This document shows positions 27,317 to 38,537 of a stretch of DNA of 64,000 bases, piece after piece (the stretch's first letter is position 1; each line of letters begins with the position of its first letter). The translations under genes and the position numbers were made by a program. Source of the DNA: Flabesymbios commensalis (Eukaryota; Annelida; Polychaeta; Terebellida; Flabelligeridae). Location of the stretch: the NCBI GenBank assembly GCA_964017125.1, contig OZ024911.1, positions 37,935,791-37,999,790 on the forward strand, written 5' to 3'. The notes beneath the pieces were generated by a model. That model saw only the letters and a list, made by a program, of their open reading frames with translations. It was not told the DNA's origin and made no database searches.

Positions 27317-27626
27317 CGTCTCCTTAGATATGAAAGGGTGTATCTGCCACTCCACAAACTCACCTGAAGTTGTGGTTCGCGGTAGCGAGACAAAACGTCA
27401 AGTAGATACAAATTATCAAAGTTGGAGTTCAGAAGGTGGGGGAGTTAAACAGCTCTGAATATAGAGATGACACACATTTCGATCCACGCCAAAACAAAGC
27501 ATTCATGATATCGTTTTTTTCTAAAATGCTTAACATAATATCACCCCCCCCCCCCCCTTGAATAAGAAAGGGTGTATCTGTAACTTTGTAAAGTGGCAGA
27601 TGCACCCTTTCATATCCAAGGGGACG
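27317..27626. mobile_element. MITE with about 40-bp terminal inverted repeats
   Basis: The left end CGTCTCCTTAGATATGAAAG and the inverted right end (CTTTCATATCCAAGGGGACG) pair with few mismatches. The TIRs continue through GGGTGTATCTGCCACT. A third, internal copy of GAAAGGGTGTATCTG at 27566 makes the right end itself a hairpin. It carries an internal GAAGTTGTGGTTCGCGGTAG block like that of the TTAA-flanked MITEs, and a poly-C run (27544-27557). There is no coding capacity. Confidence 0.7.
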
Positions 27627-27816
27627 ATAGTATACCACACAAAAACTGAGATTGTACCGTTCCCATGTGCAGTTCATTTTCTATATTTTAGCATTTTACA
27701 ATAGAAAGCTAAATTCACAAGCTGTCAGTGCGCCAGAAAAAAATGAATTTTTGATAGCCACGATTAAAACGATGGCGGGCTAGTCCCTTTAAAAAGACAA
27801 AGTATTTTTCTGTATC
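27627..27816. other. Short spacer between the MITE and the triplet array
   Basis: No structure of note. Confidence 0.4.
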
Positions 27817-28430
27817 GTCACCACCACCACCATCATCATCACCACCACCATCATTACCACCATAATCGTCACCACCACCACCATCATCATCACCACAAAT
27901 ACAACCACCATCACCACCACCATCATCACCATAATCATCAACACCAACACAACCACCATCACCACCACCATCAACAACACTACCACCACCATCATCACCA
28001 TCACCACCAACAACACTACCATCACCACAAACAACACCGCCAACACCACCCTCACTACCACCATCACCACTACCATAACCACCATCACAACTACCATCAC
28101 CACCATCACCACTACCACACCACAACCACCATCACCACCACTACCACACCACCAAGAATACCACCATTCCCACTACCACACTACCAACACCACCAACAAA
28201 ACCACCACCAGCACCATCATCACCACAACCACCACCACAATCACTACTACCACACTATTACTAGTACCACACCAACAACACAACCACCACCACCGACACA
28301 ACCACCATATCACCACCACCATCACTACTACACAACCATCACCACCAGCACTACCAAGAAGTACCAGCACCACCAACACCATCACTACCACAATTATTAT
28401 CAGCATCATCACCTGGTCCACCACCAAGGA
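27817..28430. repeat. Degenerate triplet array (CAC/ATC/ACA types), about 610 bp
   Basis: Triplets of the form CAC, CAT, ACC, ATC and AAC run almost without interruption, with strong strand asymmetry (virtually no G on the + strand). The - strand therefore gives open Gly/Asp/Val-rich frames that are products of the repeat. It ends about 120 bp before the segmental-duplication breakpoint. Confidence 0.85.
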
Positions 28431-28507
28431 GATTACTATTATCCGCGAGGGTGTCACAGGAAAGGCGGATTTATATCAAAATCGCACCGATGGAAACAGA
28501 CGACGCG

Positions 28508-28545
28508 CGCGGGTACCCGCACAGGACCCGCGCGGGTCCACCCGC
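28508..28545. repeat. GC-rich palindrome block at the duplication breakpoint
   Basis: GCGGGTACCCGC and the perfect palindrome GGACCCGCGCGGGTCC stand side by side within 40 bp of the left edge of the duplicated segment (28546). Such hairpins can promote breakage; the link to the duplication is inference. Confidence 0.7.
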
Positions 28546-28985
28546 TTGGCTAAAAAACGTACCTATGAAAACGTAACAGTCACTCACAAAATAATCCACG
28601 TGTCACCGATACATGAAATTCATATACAGTACCGGTAACACAAAGTATCATATAATTACATTTGTTTTGCTTAATATTTTTTTGTTTAATGTTGATTTAG
28701 TAGAAACCAAAATGCTAACGTGACGTTTCAAGCTGTCTTGAAAGTACATCTGTACGCAATAACGTTAGCATGTAGGCCCTACTTCACATAATAAGGTCTA
28801 ATAATAATATGATATATTTATATGGTGCACATATCCAGCTCATCATATGCCTACAGGCTACATGACGACTTAAATTATATTATCCCTGGTCATTGGACCT
28901 GTTAGGCAGGATTAATTACCTGGTGGGATAGAGATGGAAAATATATTCGATAATAAAAAAATCAATAGCGCAAAACGTTTGCAGT

Positions 28986-29044
28986 GATGTATGCTCCCCG
29001 GGGAGTTGAAATGGTACATTTCAACTCCCCGGGGAGCATACATC
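28986..29044. repeat. Perfect 59-bp palindrome in copy A
   Basis: 28-nt arms GATGTATGCTCCCCGGGGAG... and their exact inverse flank the 3-nt loop GTA. Each arm contains the smaller palindrome CTCCCCGGGGAG. The same structure is preserved in copy B at 38479-38537. Confidence 0.9.
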
Positions 29045-29325
29045 ATTTTGCAATTAACATGTTCTTTTTATGAGTGGTAGATGTTTGTTTTTTTCATAAA
29101 TACAAAAAAATAATGAACTTTTCGCTTAAAGAGATTTTGCAATTAACATGCACATAGATTGTTTCAGAACAATTGTGTGTTCAAGATTCAAGTGCTCTTT
29201 AATTCCCATAGGTGGAATGTCTCAACATGCGCTTCTCAAATAAATACAAACTACTTTAATTTAATCATGTTTATGAAGTTGAATATCACCAATAGGCCTA
29301 CATCTTTTTTTGTAACCATAACAGT

Positions 29326-30020
29326 TAAAACATCTAAATATCATAACGCTCAAAAACATCCACAAAACATAACGTTCACAGTGAAAACATCCAATTAACA
29401 TAACGTTCACAGTGAAAAACATCCAAATAACATAACGTTCACAGTGAAAAACATCCAAATAACATAACGTTGACATTGAGAAACATCCAATTACCATAAC
29501 GTTAACAGTGAAAAACATCCAATTAACATAACGTTCACAGTGATAAACATCCAAATAACATAACGTTAACAGTGAAAAACATCCAATTAATATAACGTTC
29601 ACAGTGAAAAATGATGCACCACGCGGTACCCTGGAGTACCAAATAGAAATCCGCCATTTTGTTTAATTATTTAATTTATTTTTCAAAGCTGTACACTGGG
29701 TACCAAAAAGTGTAAAATAATTTTAAAAGTGGCAAAAATAGATGTGAAACGTTCTTATTTTGCAAAATATTCTTGTTTTGGGGGCATTTTCGTCACTAAG
29801 GACTACTGGTAATACATCTTTCAATGTCGGAACCTGTTGCAAAGAAAATTGCCGTCGCATTCACTAGGTGGCGCTGCAAATCACGCGGCTCACCGGGGTA
29901 CATTGGTACCCCAGGGTACAGCGTGTTGCATCAAATATCCAAATAGCATAACGTTAACAGTGAAAAGCATCCAAATAACATAACGTTCACAGTGAAAAAC
30001 ATCCAAGAAATATAACGTTA
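29326..30020. repeat. 32-bp minisatellite, copy A, split by a MITE
   Basis: Units of the type CATAACGTTCACAGTGAAA + AACATCCAAATAA repeat about nine times in 29326-29611 and about three more times in 29934-30020. Because 32 is not divisible by three, the - strand frame cycles through the three readings of the unit and gives an apparent Cys-rich protein. That frame is not a gene. Confidence 0.85.
29612..29933. mobile_element. MITE inserted in the 32-bp minisatellite, copy A
   Basis: Inverted ends TGATGCACCACGCGGTACCC and GGGTACAGCGTGTTGCATCA (four mismatches over about 29 bp, continuing to the GTACC/GGTAC pair) bound 322 bp. Minisatellite units stand on both sides, so the element entered the array. 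Copy B has the same insertion at 39111-39433, so it predates the duplication. Confidence 0.8.
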
Positions 30021-30684
30021 GTGTGTGGTTTGTTCAGTATTCATAAACGATAGCAACACAAACACAAAATGTGTTTAATTATAGCCTTGACTGGTACAAA
30101 ACATTACATTGGCGGTAATGAGATACATTATTTCATTTCCTATGGTAATGGCATATTCAGAGGTACAAACTGGGCACTTAACAGGCTTGGATTGTCAAAT
30201 CTTACCAAACCAAAATGCTAACGTTACTTTCTGATTAATCACAGAGATGGTGACGTAAATTTTAACCAATACATTTTACAAACATGCCTACCACATAGCG
30301 GTATTTTTCTGAACTAACACGTGCAGGCAATAGCCACAGATTTCAAAACCATGTCACATGGGCAGTTAGTATAAAAATTTGTTGCTGTACAGTGCCTAAA
30401 CTGCAGTGCTATTGTTACGCAAAATAGGACAGCGAATTCCGTGACTGACAAATCTATGACACTATATGTAGACATTTATTTTTATAACATATTGTGATAT
30501 GTATTTTGATAGACAAACCAATTACCTGGTCAATTGCTCAAGTTCATATTAATGGTGTAAATAGTTTTGACGTACGAAGATTTATAGTTTTGCTAACGTG
30601 ATGAATACATCTTTGATGTACAAAATCACGTTTTAAAGATAGAGTCACATTCTAAACTCGCATGCGTGTAAGCCTTCAGCGTAC
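30020..30684. other. Unique-looking sequence inside duplication copy A
   Basis: No gene. It is repeated in copy B at 39520-40184 with few changes. Confidence 0.5.
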
Positions 30685-32239
30685 TAGTCTGGTGCGGTAT
30701 GTCATTTTGGCCATTTCTGTTGCCAAAATTGATTTTATTGTTTTTATGGCTTCATTAGGGGTCAAATAAGCCAAAAATATTGGGGTTCAATTTTTCCCGC
30801 CCCTCAACCTCGTTTTATAGCACATTCAAAATGGCCGCCATCGAAATCACATGTTTGGCCATAACTTGGCCTCTAGCAAAGCTAGAGTCACGATTTTGAT
30901 GTCTATGCCCATGTTTTTGAGTATGAGGAGTCCAATAGTGCCCATACAAAATATGTATGTCTTGTAGATATTTCGATATTAAATATAAAACACATTTTTC
31001 ATGCGTTCTCGGTCATTTTTGTCGCAAATATGAAAAAACTTAAATTTTCAAATAATTATTTTGGAAGCGTTATTTAGAATGTATTATAATATAAGCAGCA
31101 CATTGCTGATGGTTTCAAAATGGTAGATGTTTCGTTGATGGATACTAAGTATTCCACCAAGAAGGCGTATAAGTGATAGCGTAGAAACCGAGCAACTTCA
31201 ATAACGATGTTTGGTACATTTCCTTAATTTGCAAATGAACATTTTGCAGCAGTCACAGAGAAAAATTGATAAAACTAGTGTGTCTTTTGCAAAAAAATAC
31301 ACACTTTTTTGAGAAGTAGATAGAAGGGATTAGGTTCGATCGAAATTTAAAAAATAATACAAAATGAATATAAAATTGTGAGCAAATTGTGTGTTTCAGC
31401 AATGTTTCATGTGCTGTCAAACAAATGATCAGAATCAATCATCATGATCATTGCGATTGTGATCCATCCCATCAGCAAAATTATTGGATTTTCAGATTTG
31501 TTTCTTTAAAATTCCTAAACAATGCACAAGAAAAAATAAAATAGGGGATTTTAATTCATCACAGCTCATGAGAGATATCTCATATTCTCCCAGATGCAGG
31601 GGCTACTCTGAGATCAACATTTTCATGAAACAATTAATTTAAATACTGACAATGATTACAGTCTCTGTATCGCGTATACATACAAACTCTGTTATTGCGG
31701 ACTAGATTAGAGGAGGACGTGGGCATTACCACAGCTGACATTTAAGCAGATTACAACAAGCATTCAATAGCTTGGTTCATCGAAAAGACAATGAGGTGAT
31801 TTTGATTTATATATTACCATATTGACAATTTTTAAATTTCAAATATGCCGACTGTCGCTCACAATGACACAAGCCACACTACCTGGTTTGATTGTTATAT
31901 AACCCACTGTTGCATTTGTACAGGAGTTGTCTGCAACGCTGAGCATTTTAACTATATCTGGTACTATGGCAGTCTTTTTTGCATCAATATTTCTTGAGCT
32001 CAATAACAACCCTTGGTGCAGGTGAACTAAGACATCTGACAGGAATGAACATGCTATATTTCACTTCCTACACATTTTGTTCTAATGGTGGGAGGTTTGG
32101 CCATCTGATAAAGCAGGTCTTGTCTCCCATTGACATGTGGTTGGCTCTCATAAGGTGTAGCTCATGTAGGTGAACATTTCCCACTCTAGATTTTTAGACA
32201 AGAATAGTTGCCACCGTAAAGATGGAATTATCATTAGCT

Positions 32240-32445
32240 GATTAGGCCAGAGGATTAGTACACTTGACATACAAAATTCGTTCATGCTTCCAAGGCTTTC
32301 GATGTACAAATTTAGAGAGGGAGAGGGAGAGGCAGCGCATCGATAGAATATCGGACTGCCAAGTCATTCATGCACGCATCCCGGGTTTGAACCGTGCTGA
32401 TCTCGCAGGGGTCTTTCAGAGAAATATTCCCTCTCAATGTGACTA
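32240..32445 (+). mobile_element. Possible tRNA-related SINE, copy A
   Basis: A B-box-like GGGTTTGAACC (in CATCCCGGGTTTGAACCGTG) follows an A-box-like GGCCAGAGGATTAG and GGCAGCGCATCGATAGAATA. A GAGAGGGAGAGGGAGAGG run lies between them. No target duplication was seen. The same segment is in copy B at 41758-41965. Weak evidence only. Confidence 0.4.
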
Positions 32446-34019
32446 GGTAATCACAGTTGCGGCCTCGTCGAGTTCGAGTTGAAACTAGTGTGTTGACGTT
32501 AATTTACAAGCTATTTAAAATAACAATATATGTGGATCTAATCTGTTTACGTGTGAAGCTAATGTTACTTTCACAGACCAGTTAAGAGATATTACACAAG
32601 ATGCTTCATCATCACAGAAACCAATCAACTGTCAAGAGGTACACTTGAATGCTTTTTCGTATGTGTGCTCAATAGATAGATATGTTATCTAGCAAAAAGT
32701 GGTAAAGATATTTGATCATCTGCGATAAGCCCATGTAAAAAGCTTTCAAAAAACCTATTTCAATTAGAAATATGCAACAATTTTCGTCAAAGTTACTGAG
32801 CAATTTTAAAACTGATTTGCAGCAAAGTAAAAGCTTCCACCGACGGTGAATTAACATACCCAAGCATATTCTGTTGTGTATAGCATTGCGGCATTACAAA
32901 AAATATTACTTTTGGACTACTCTGTTGCAGTACATATTTGATCTAATTATGCCTCAAATCACCAATTACTCAGTTAATGCATCAGTATTAGATTCAGAAT
33001 TTGTCAGTATTTGACCAGAATATATTATTTGGTTTAAATTGCACCTGTTGAGGAATGACCCTCCTGTTAGTGTATCCTGTGCAGAAAGAAAGTGAATTCA
33101 CCTGTCCTGGAGAAATTAGTACAAGCTCAACTTATTTTAGACACACGACCTCTGGTCACGATAAGGCGTTCTAGAGTATGCTCCCAAGAGTAGAAGTAAC
33201 CCAGAGAGAGACATCATTAACCATAGTACCCAGTGCCGACTCCACCAAATGATAGGCCCGAGGTGGTTTTTGTATTACTCTTTTGTCATGAAGCATCCCT
33301 TGTGTAATCACTCACACGTGATCTGTGGACTGCCAATAAAGCGGTCCTAGATCTAGGCCTATTATTGGGACATCTTACAAACTTCTGACTTCATGAGCTA
33401 CTCTCATGGTTTGATGATTGTGTCACTTGCATCAATCTGCAGAAAACTCAACTCAACGGGAACCAGTTCTAAGCAACTTGGTTTGGATGACAATGTACAT
33501 ACATAGTACTTAGTATAAGTGTTCATCAGTTTTTTCAGCAATCTTGACTTCTGCCTTTCTAGAATGACTTCTCGCAGGTTATCTAAATTTTCAACCACTT
33601 GATGTTGTGTCTCGCGGGCATTATCATTTTTTTACCGAATAACATATTTATCTACTACTGAGCATACAATATGCAAAGACATTCAAGTGTATCTGTTAAC
33701 ATGACTGGGTTGGTTCAAAATGTATTATGTTTTCTGTTCTCTTATTATGAAACATCATTTGTAATATTTCTTAATTTAATGATCTGTGGTAGGCTACAAG
33801 GCGTCTCTTGTAAGCAGACTATCTTTGACTATGTTGTCCAGTTGAACAAGACTACATAAGTCCAGGAGCTCCCGCTCCGAATTAGAATTTGATTTAAGCA
33901 ATTTTGTATAGGGTTATTAATGTAGTCCTAGTCTAGGTCAAAAATCAAGACGCAAGACAACTAGGTCTAAGAAGCCCAGTCTAAGAGTAAGATAAGAACT
34001 AGACAGTCTGTCAGAGATT

Positions 34020-36010
34020 GCAAACCTCCATTGAAATTAATGATCCCAATCAGTATCCCAGTAATGGTCTACCTATCTGGCATGGTTTACCCGATATCAG
34101 GCCAATCGAGTTAACTAATAGCTGATTTACGGTCATTTTGAATTTGATATAAATTAGTTAAAAACTTAGGGTGCATCCTCCCCCGAAACCTCAAATTTTG
34201 TTTTATAGTAATGGACTAACATCTAACACAGTTTGCAAAATATTGGGCATGTGAAAGTAAATAATGGCCGATAGAGGGCCATTTTGAATTTGATCAAGTC
34301 AAAATTTTCCAAGATGCATCCTCAGCTGAAATCTCACATTTCATTCTATAGTAATGGTCTAGCCATCTAGCACGGTTTACCAAATATCGCCCATGTGAAA
34401 GTGAATAATGGCCGATAGGAGGCCATTTTGAATTTGATCAAGTCAAAATTTTTCAAGATGCATCCTCTCCTGAAATCTCACATTTTGTTTTATAGTAATG
34501 GTCTAGCCATCTAGTACGGTTACTAAAAACCGGCTATGTGAAAGTAAATAATGGCCGATAGGCGGCCATTTTGAATTTGATCGAGTCAATTTTTTTCAAG
34601 ATGCATCCTCTCTTGTAATCTCACATTTCGTTTTATAGTAATGGTCCAGCTATCTAACACGGTTTACCAAATATCAGCAATGTGAAAGTAAATAGTGGCC
34701 GATAGGCGGCCATTTTGAATTCGATTGAGTCGAAAGTTTTTTAAAGGCATCCTCTCTCTAAACGTCACATTTTGTTTTATAGTAATGGTCTAGCTATCTA
34801 GCACGGTTTACCTGATATCAGGCCTATCGAGGTAAATAATGCTGATTGTCGGCCATTTTGAATTCGTAAGATAAAAATTTTCAAGGTGCATCCTCCCCCG
34901 AAAACTCACACTTTGTTTTATAGTAATCAGGTAATGGTCTAGCCATCTAGCACGGTTTACCAAATATCAGCCATGTGAAAATGAATAATGGCCGAAAAGG
35001 CGGCCATTTTAAATTTGATCAAGTCAATTTTTTTCAAGATGCATCCTCATCTGAAATCTCACATTTCGTTTTACAGTAATGGTCTAGCCATCTAGCACGG
35101 TTGACCAAATAACGGCCATGTGAAAGTGAATAATGGCCGATAAGCGGCCATTTTGAATTTTATCGAGTCTAATTTTTTCAAGATACATCCTCTCCTGAAA
35201 TCACACATTTTGTTTTATAGTAATGGTCTAGCCATCTAGCACGGTTTACCAAATAACGGCCATGTGAAAGTGAATAATGGCCGATAAGCGGCCATTTTGA
35301 ATTTTATCGAGTCGAATTTTTTCAAGATGCATCCTCTCCTGAAATCACACATTTTGTTTTATAGTAATGGTCTAGCCATCTAGCACGGTTTACCAAATAA
35401 CGGCCATGTGAAAGTGAATAATGGCCGATAAGCGGCCATTTTGAATTTTATCGAGTCGAATTTTTTCAAGATGCATCCTCTTCTGAAATCACACATTTTG
35501 TTTTATAGTAATGGTCTAGCCATCTAGCACGGTTTACCAAATAACGGCCATGTGAAAGTGAATAATGGCCGATTGGCGGCCATTTTGAACTTTGACAAAA
35601 TTAATTTTTTCAAAATACATCCTCTCCTGAAGCCTTACAATTTATTTGATATTAATGGTGTAGCTATCTTGAGCGGTTTTCATGATATTCCGCAATATCA
35701 GGCCTGTCGAGGTGAATAATGGCCGATAGGCGGCCATTTTGAATTTTATCAACTTCAAATTTTTCAGGATGCATCCTCTCCTGAAACCTTACAATTTATT
35801 TGATATTAATGGTGTAGCTATCTTGAGCGGTTTTCATGATATTCCGCAATATCAGGCCTGTCGAGGTGAATAATGGCCGATAGGCGGCCATTTTTAATTT
35901 TATCGACTTGAAATTTTTCAAGATGCATCCTCTCCTGAAACCTCACAATTTGTTTTATAGTAATGGTGTAGCTATCTTGAGCGGTTTTCATGATATTCCG
36001 CAAAATCTTT
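34020..36010. repeat. Tandem array, 13 units of about 143 bp
   Basis: Each unit contains TAGTAATGGTCTAGC, CACGGTTTACC, ATGGCCGATAGGCGGCCATT and CAAGATGCATCCTCTC. GGCCATTTT marks occur at about 34279, 34421, 34564, 34708, 34851, 35002, 35146, 35290, 35434, 35578, 35732 and 35886, plus a diverged first one at 34132. Units at 35146-35578 are almost identical and spaced exactly 144 bp, which suggests recent local expansion. Outer units are more diverged. Confidence 0.85.
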
Positions 36011-36011
36011 C

Positions 36012-36335
36012 AGTCGGATTTACCGATGTTATAAATTAGGTCAAAGTGCTGGGTCAACTTCAAGGTCAAGGTCCAAAAACCTGAAAAGGCACAACTAGGG
36101 ACCTTAGAGAACATGTATGTGCAATATGACTGTCATCGGCCCAGTACTTTTCGAGATCTGCTCCGGAAACGAAGTGCGCGTCAAAACGTCTAAATAGGTC
36201 ATAGTTCTGAACCAGAAGTAGGTCAAAGTTCAAATACCCCAAAAGGCACAACTAGACCCCCTAGGGGTGTTGTGTGTAAAATTTGAAGACAATCGGACAA
36301 GTACTTTCAGAGATATGCTCCGGAAACGAATTGTT
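36012..36335. repeat. Two diverged units of a second tandem repeat
   Basis: Each unit has AGGTCA...AAAAGGCACAACTAG..., then AGTACTTTTCGAGATCTGCT or AGTACTTTCAGAGATATGCT, then CCGGAAACGAA. The units are about 155 bp each and belong to the 3' part of the HINE-like element. Confidence 0.7.
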
Positions 36336-36341
36336 TACGGA

Positions 36342-36397
36342 CGGCCCAACGGCCCAACGGCCCAACGGCCCAACGGCCCAACGGCCCAACGGCCCAA
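36342..36397. repeat. (CGGCCCAA)7 microsatellite
   Basis: Seven perfect 8-bp units, 56 bp, immediately upstream of the 3' part of the HINE-like element. Confidence 0.95.
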
Positions 36398-37862
36398 CGC
36401 CGTCACATCATCATTTTCTCCTCTGCAACCTTGCGTATTGAATTCAGATTAAAAATATTTTAACCCGTCCATTAGCCACCTGGAAGTAACCCACATACCA
36501 AAAATTGTTATCCTAGCTTATTTTCTCACAAAGTTATAGGCAAAAGAAGAGGCCAAAAAAAAACGGAGGTAGAATCCATAGCTCCCTTCGCTCACCTACG
36601 GTGACGGCGGGAGCTAAAAATATCACGTTACCCTTTTCCTGTATTTAGATTGGAAATGATTTACTGATACCTAGCGAAACATCTTTGTGGTTGTGAGTTG
36701 CTTGTTTCTTTCGCATATGAAAATAACCAAGCCATTGAATTTTTGCTGTGATCCTCTTAAATGCCAGCTATGGTAATGGCCCTGTCCCCTCCAATTATGG
36801 CTGGAATCTATGCACTGATATCTCTTATAGGCTGTGATGATTTAAAAGTTCCCCTTTTATTTGTTATTGTGCATCATTTATGGATTTAAGAAAAACAAGA
36901 TATACAAATCCAATAATTTGATGGATGGGATGCTCCATAATTACCCACCAAGATTAATTCTAGTCATTTGTTTAGCAAATATGAAACATTGCTGAAACGC
37001 ACAATTGGCGCACAATGTGTGCTAATTTTATTTTATTTCAAATAACATTGACCCTTCCCACACACTTTTCAAAGTTATCAAATGTGTTTTGTAAAAGACA
37101 CATTACCGTCAATATCAATTATCCTCTGTGACTGTTGTAAAATGTTTAAATGACATAAATGCATCAAACATCGTAATTAAAATTGTTCAGTTTTTACAAT
37201 CGCTTTACGTCACTTTGGTCAACTATTTGGGGACCATTAACGGAACACCCATCATTCAGAAACCATCAACAATGTACTGTTTATCATAATACGCACTAAA
37301 CAACGCTCAACGTTTGAATTTTAGTTTTTTTTCGAATTCGCGAAAAAAAATGACCGAAAACGTATCAAAAATGTGTTTTATCGTTAATTTCAAAATATCT
37401 AAGAGACATCCACATTTTTCATGGACACTATTGGATTCCTCGTACCCAAAAACATGGGTATAGACATCAAAATCGTGACTCTAGCTATGCTAGGGCCCAA
37501 GTTATAGCCAAATATGTGATTTCGATGGCGGCCATTTTGAATATGTCATAAAACGAGGTTGAGGGTCGGGAAAAATTGAACCCCAATATTTCTGGCTTAT
37601 TTGACACCTAATAAAGTCAAAAAAACAATAAAATCAATTTTGGCAAGAACTTTTAATTTTAGGCATATTTCTGACATACCGCACCAGACTATACAGTACA
37701 GTGTGGTTGATTCAGTAACCTGATTACAAGACTGGATACTACTCCAACAAGACACTCACGCAACGCTGTTTTAATGCTAAGCCAACGTCTGCGACGCTGG
37801 CCCAACATTGTACCAACATTGGAGAAATGTACAATGTTTGAGAGAAAGTCCTCCTGCCCAGC

Positions 37863-37964
37863 AAACACAAAACATTTCTATAACATTTATACAACGTCGG
37901 CCCAACGTCTTTGACGTTGGTCCAACATTGTATAAAGTCATACAAATGTTTTGTGTTTACTGGG
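37863..37964. mobile_element. CCCAGCAAACAC palindromic MITE, copy A
   Basis: It starts CCCAGCAAACACAAAACATT and ends AATGTTTTGTGTTTACTGGG. The core CGTCGGCCCAACGTCTTTGA reads almost the same inverted. A partial relative (GCCAACGTCTGCGACGCTGG) precedes it at about 37783. Related copies lie at 44594, 60366, 25089, 52830, 19377, 17817 and 4785. Confidence 0.75.
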
Positions 37965-38478
37965 TGTCGGTACAAGCGTGGGGTCAACCCGTTTCGAGAT
38001 ACCCACAGTAATACAGTCAGTTTGTTTGCAGGCCAGCGACCTGCTAAGATCCAGTACTAAGGGCTTTGAGATTCGATGGAATTATTAACTGATAGATTTC
38101 GCTTGGCTGAAAAACGTACCTATGGAAACGTAACAGTCACTCACAAAATAATCCACGTGTCACCGATACATGAAATTCATATACAGTACCGGTAACACAA
38201 AGTATCATATAATTACATTTGTTTTGCTTAATATTTTTTTGTTTAATGTTGATTTAGTAGAAACCAAAATGCTAACGTGACGTTTCAAGCTGTCTTGAAA
38301 GTACATCTGTACGTAATAACGTTAGCATGTAGGCCCTACTTCACATAATAAGGTCTAATAATAATATGATATATTTATATGGTGCACATATCCAGCTCAT
38401 CATATGCCTACAGGCTACATGACGACTTAAATTATATTATCCCTGGTCATTGAACCTGTTAGGCAGGATTAATTACCT

Positions 38479-38537
38479 GATGTATGCTCCCCGGGGAGTT
38501 GAAATGGTACATTTCAACTCCCCGGGGAGCATACATC
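38479..38537. repeat. Perfect 59-bp palindrome in copy B
   Basis: Same 28-nt arms and GTA loop as 28986-29044, unchanged. Confidence 0.9.

Larger units (their letters stand above)
33847..36615 (+). mobile_element. 2.77-kb HINE-like (non-autonomous Helentron-type) element
   Basis: Present in copy A and cleanly absent at the matching site in copy B (GTTGAA|AAAATATCACG, about 43352), so both boundaries are exact to a few bases. Parts in order: a 5' region with AGCTCCCGC; thirteen tandem units of about 143 bp; two diverged units ending CTCCGGAAACGAA; (CGGCCCAA)7; and a 3' terminal hairpin between GCTCCCTTCGCTCACC and GGTGACGGCGGGAGC, ending GGGAGCTAA. This order (short inverted ends, tandem core, microsatellite, terminal hairpin) is that of HINE/pearl/DINE elements, the non-autonomous partners of Helentrons. 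No target duplication is visible, as expected for rolling-circle elements. No coding capacity. The family is inferred from architecture. Confidence 0.6.
30685..37691. mobile_element. Large foldback element with arms of about 1 kb, copy A
   Basis: The left arm (30685 to about 31795) starts TAGTCTGGTGCGGTATGTCA. The right arm (about 36700-37691) is its inverted, clearly diverged copy ending TGACATACCGCACCAGACTA. Matching landmarks in inverted order include CAAAATGGCCGCCATCGAAA, ATGTCTATGCCCATGTTTTT, GGTCATTTTTGTCGCAAAT, TTGCTGATGGTTTC and TAAAATAGGGGATTTTAA. TAC stands at both outer edges, a possible 3-bp target duplication. The centre (31.8-36.7 kb) has no coding capacity; it holds a SINE-like segment and the 2.77-kb insert. 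Probably a non-autonomous long-TIR DNA transposon; the superfamily is not recognised. Confidence 0.7.
28547..38103. repeat. Segmental duplication, copy A (9.56 kb)
   Basis: Copy A starts TTGGCTAAAAAACGTACC and ends GATAGATTTCGCT. Copy B follows immediately in direct orientation with TTGGCTGAAAAACGTACC. The two are nearly identical base for base over several kb (single substitutions and small indels only). Copy A has two large extra segments: 64 bp at 28923-28986 and the 2769-bp insert 33847-36615. CGCT is shared at the left edge, the junction and the right edge (28543-28546, 38100-38103, 44834-44837), giving 4-bp microhomology. Confidence 0.9.

Noticed and set aside
27715-28125. Gly/Asp-rich and Val-rich frames on the - strand
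   Set aside because: They follow directly from the degenerate triplet array; triplet repeats rarely create stops.
34020-36010. CRISPR-like or regulated repeat array
   Set aside because: Units of about 143 bp without spacers, in a eukaryotic genome; it is the tandem core of a transposon.
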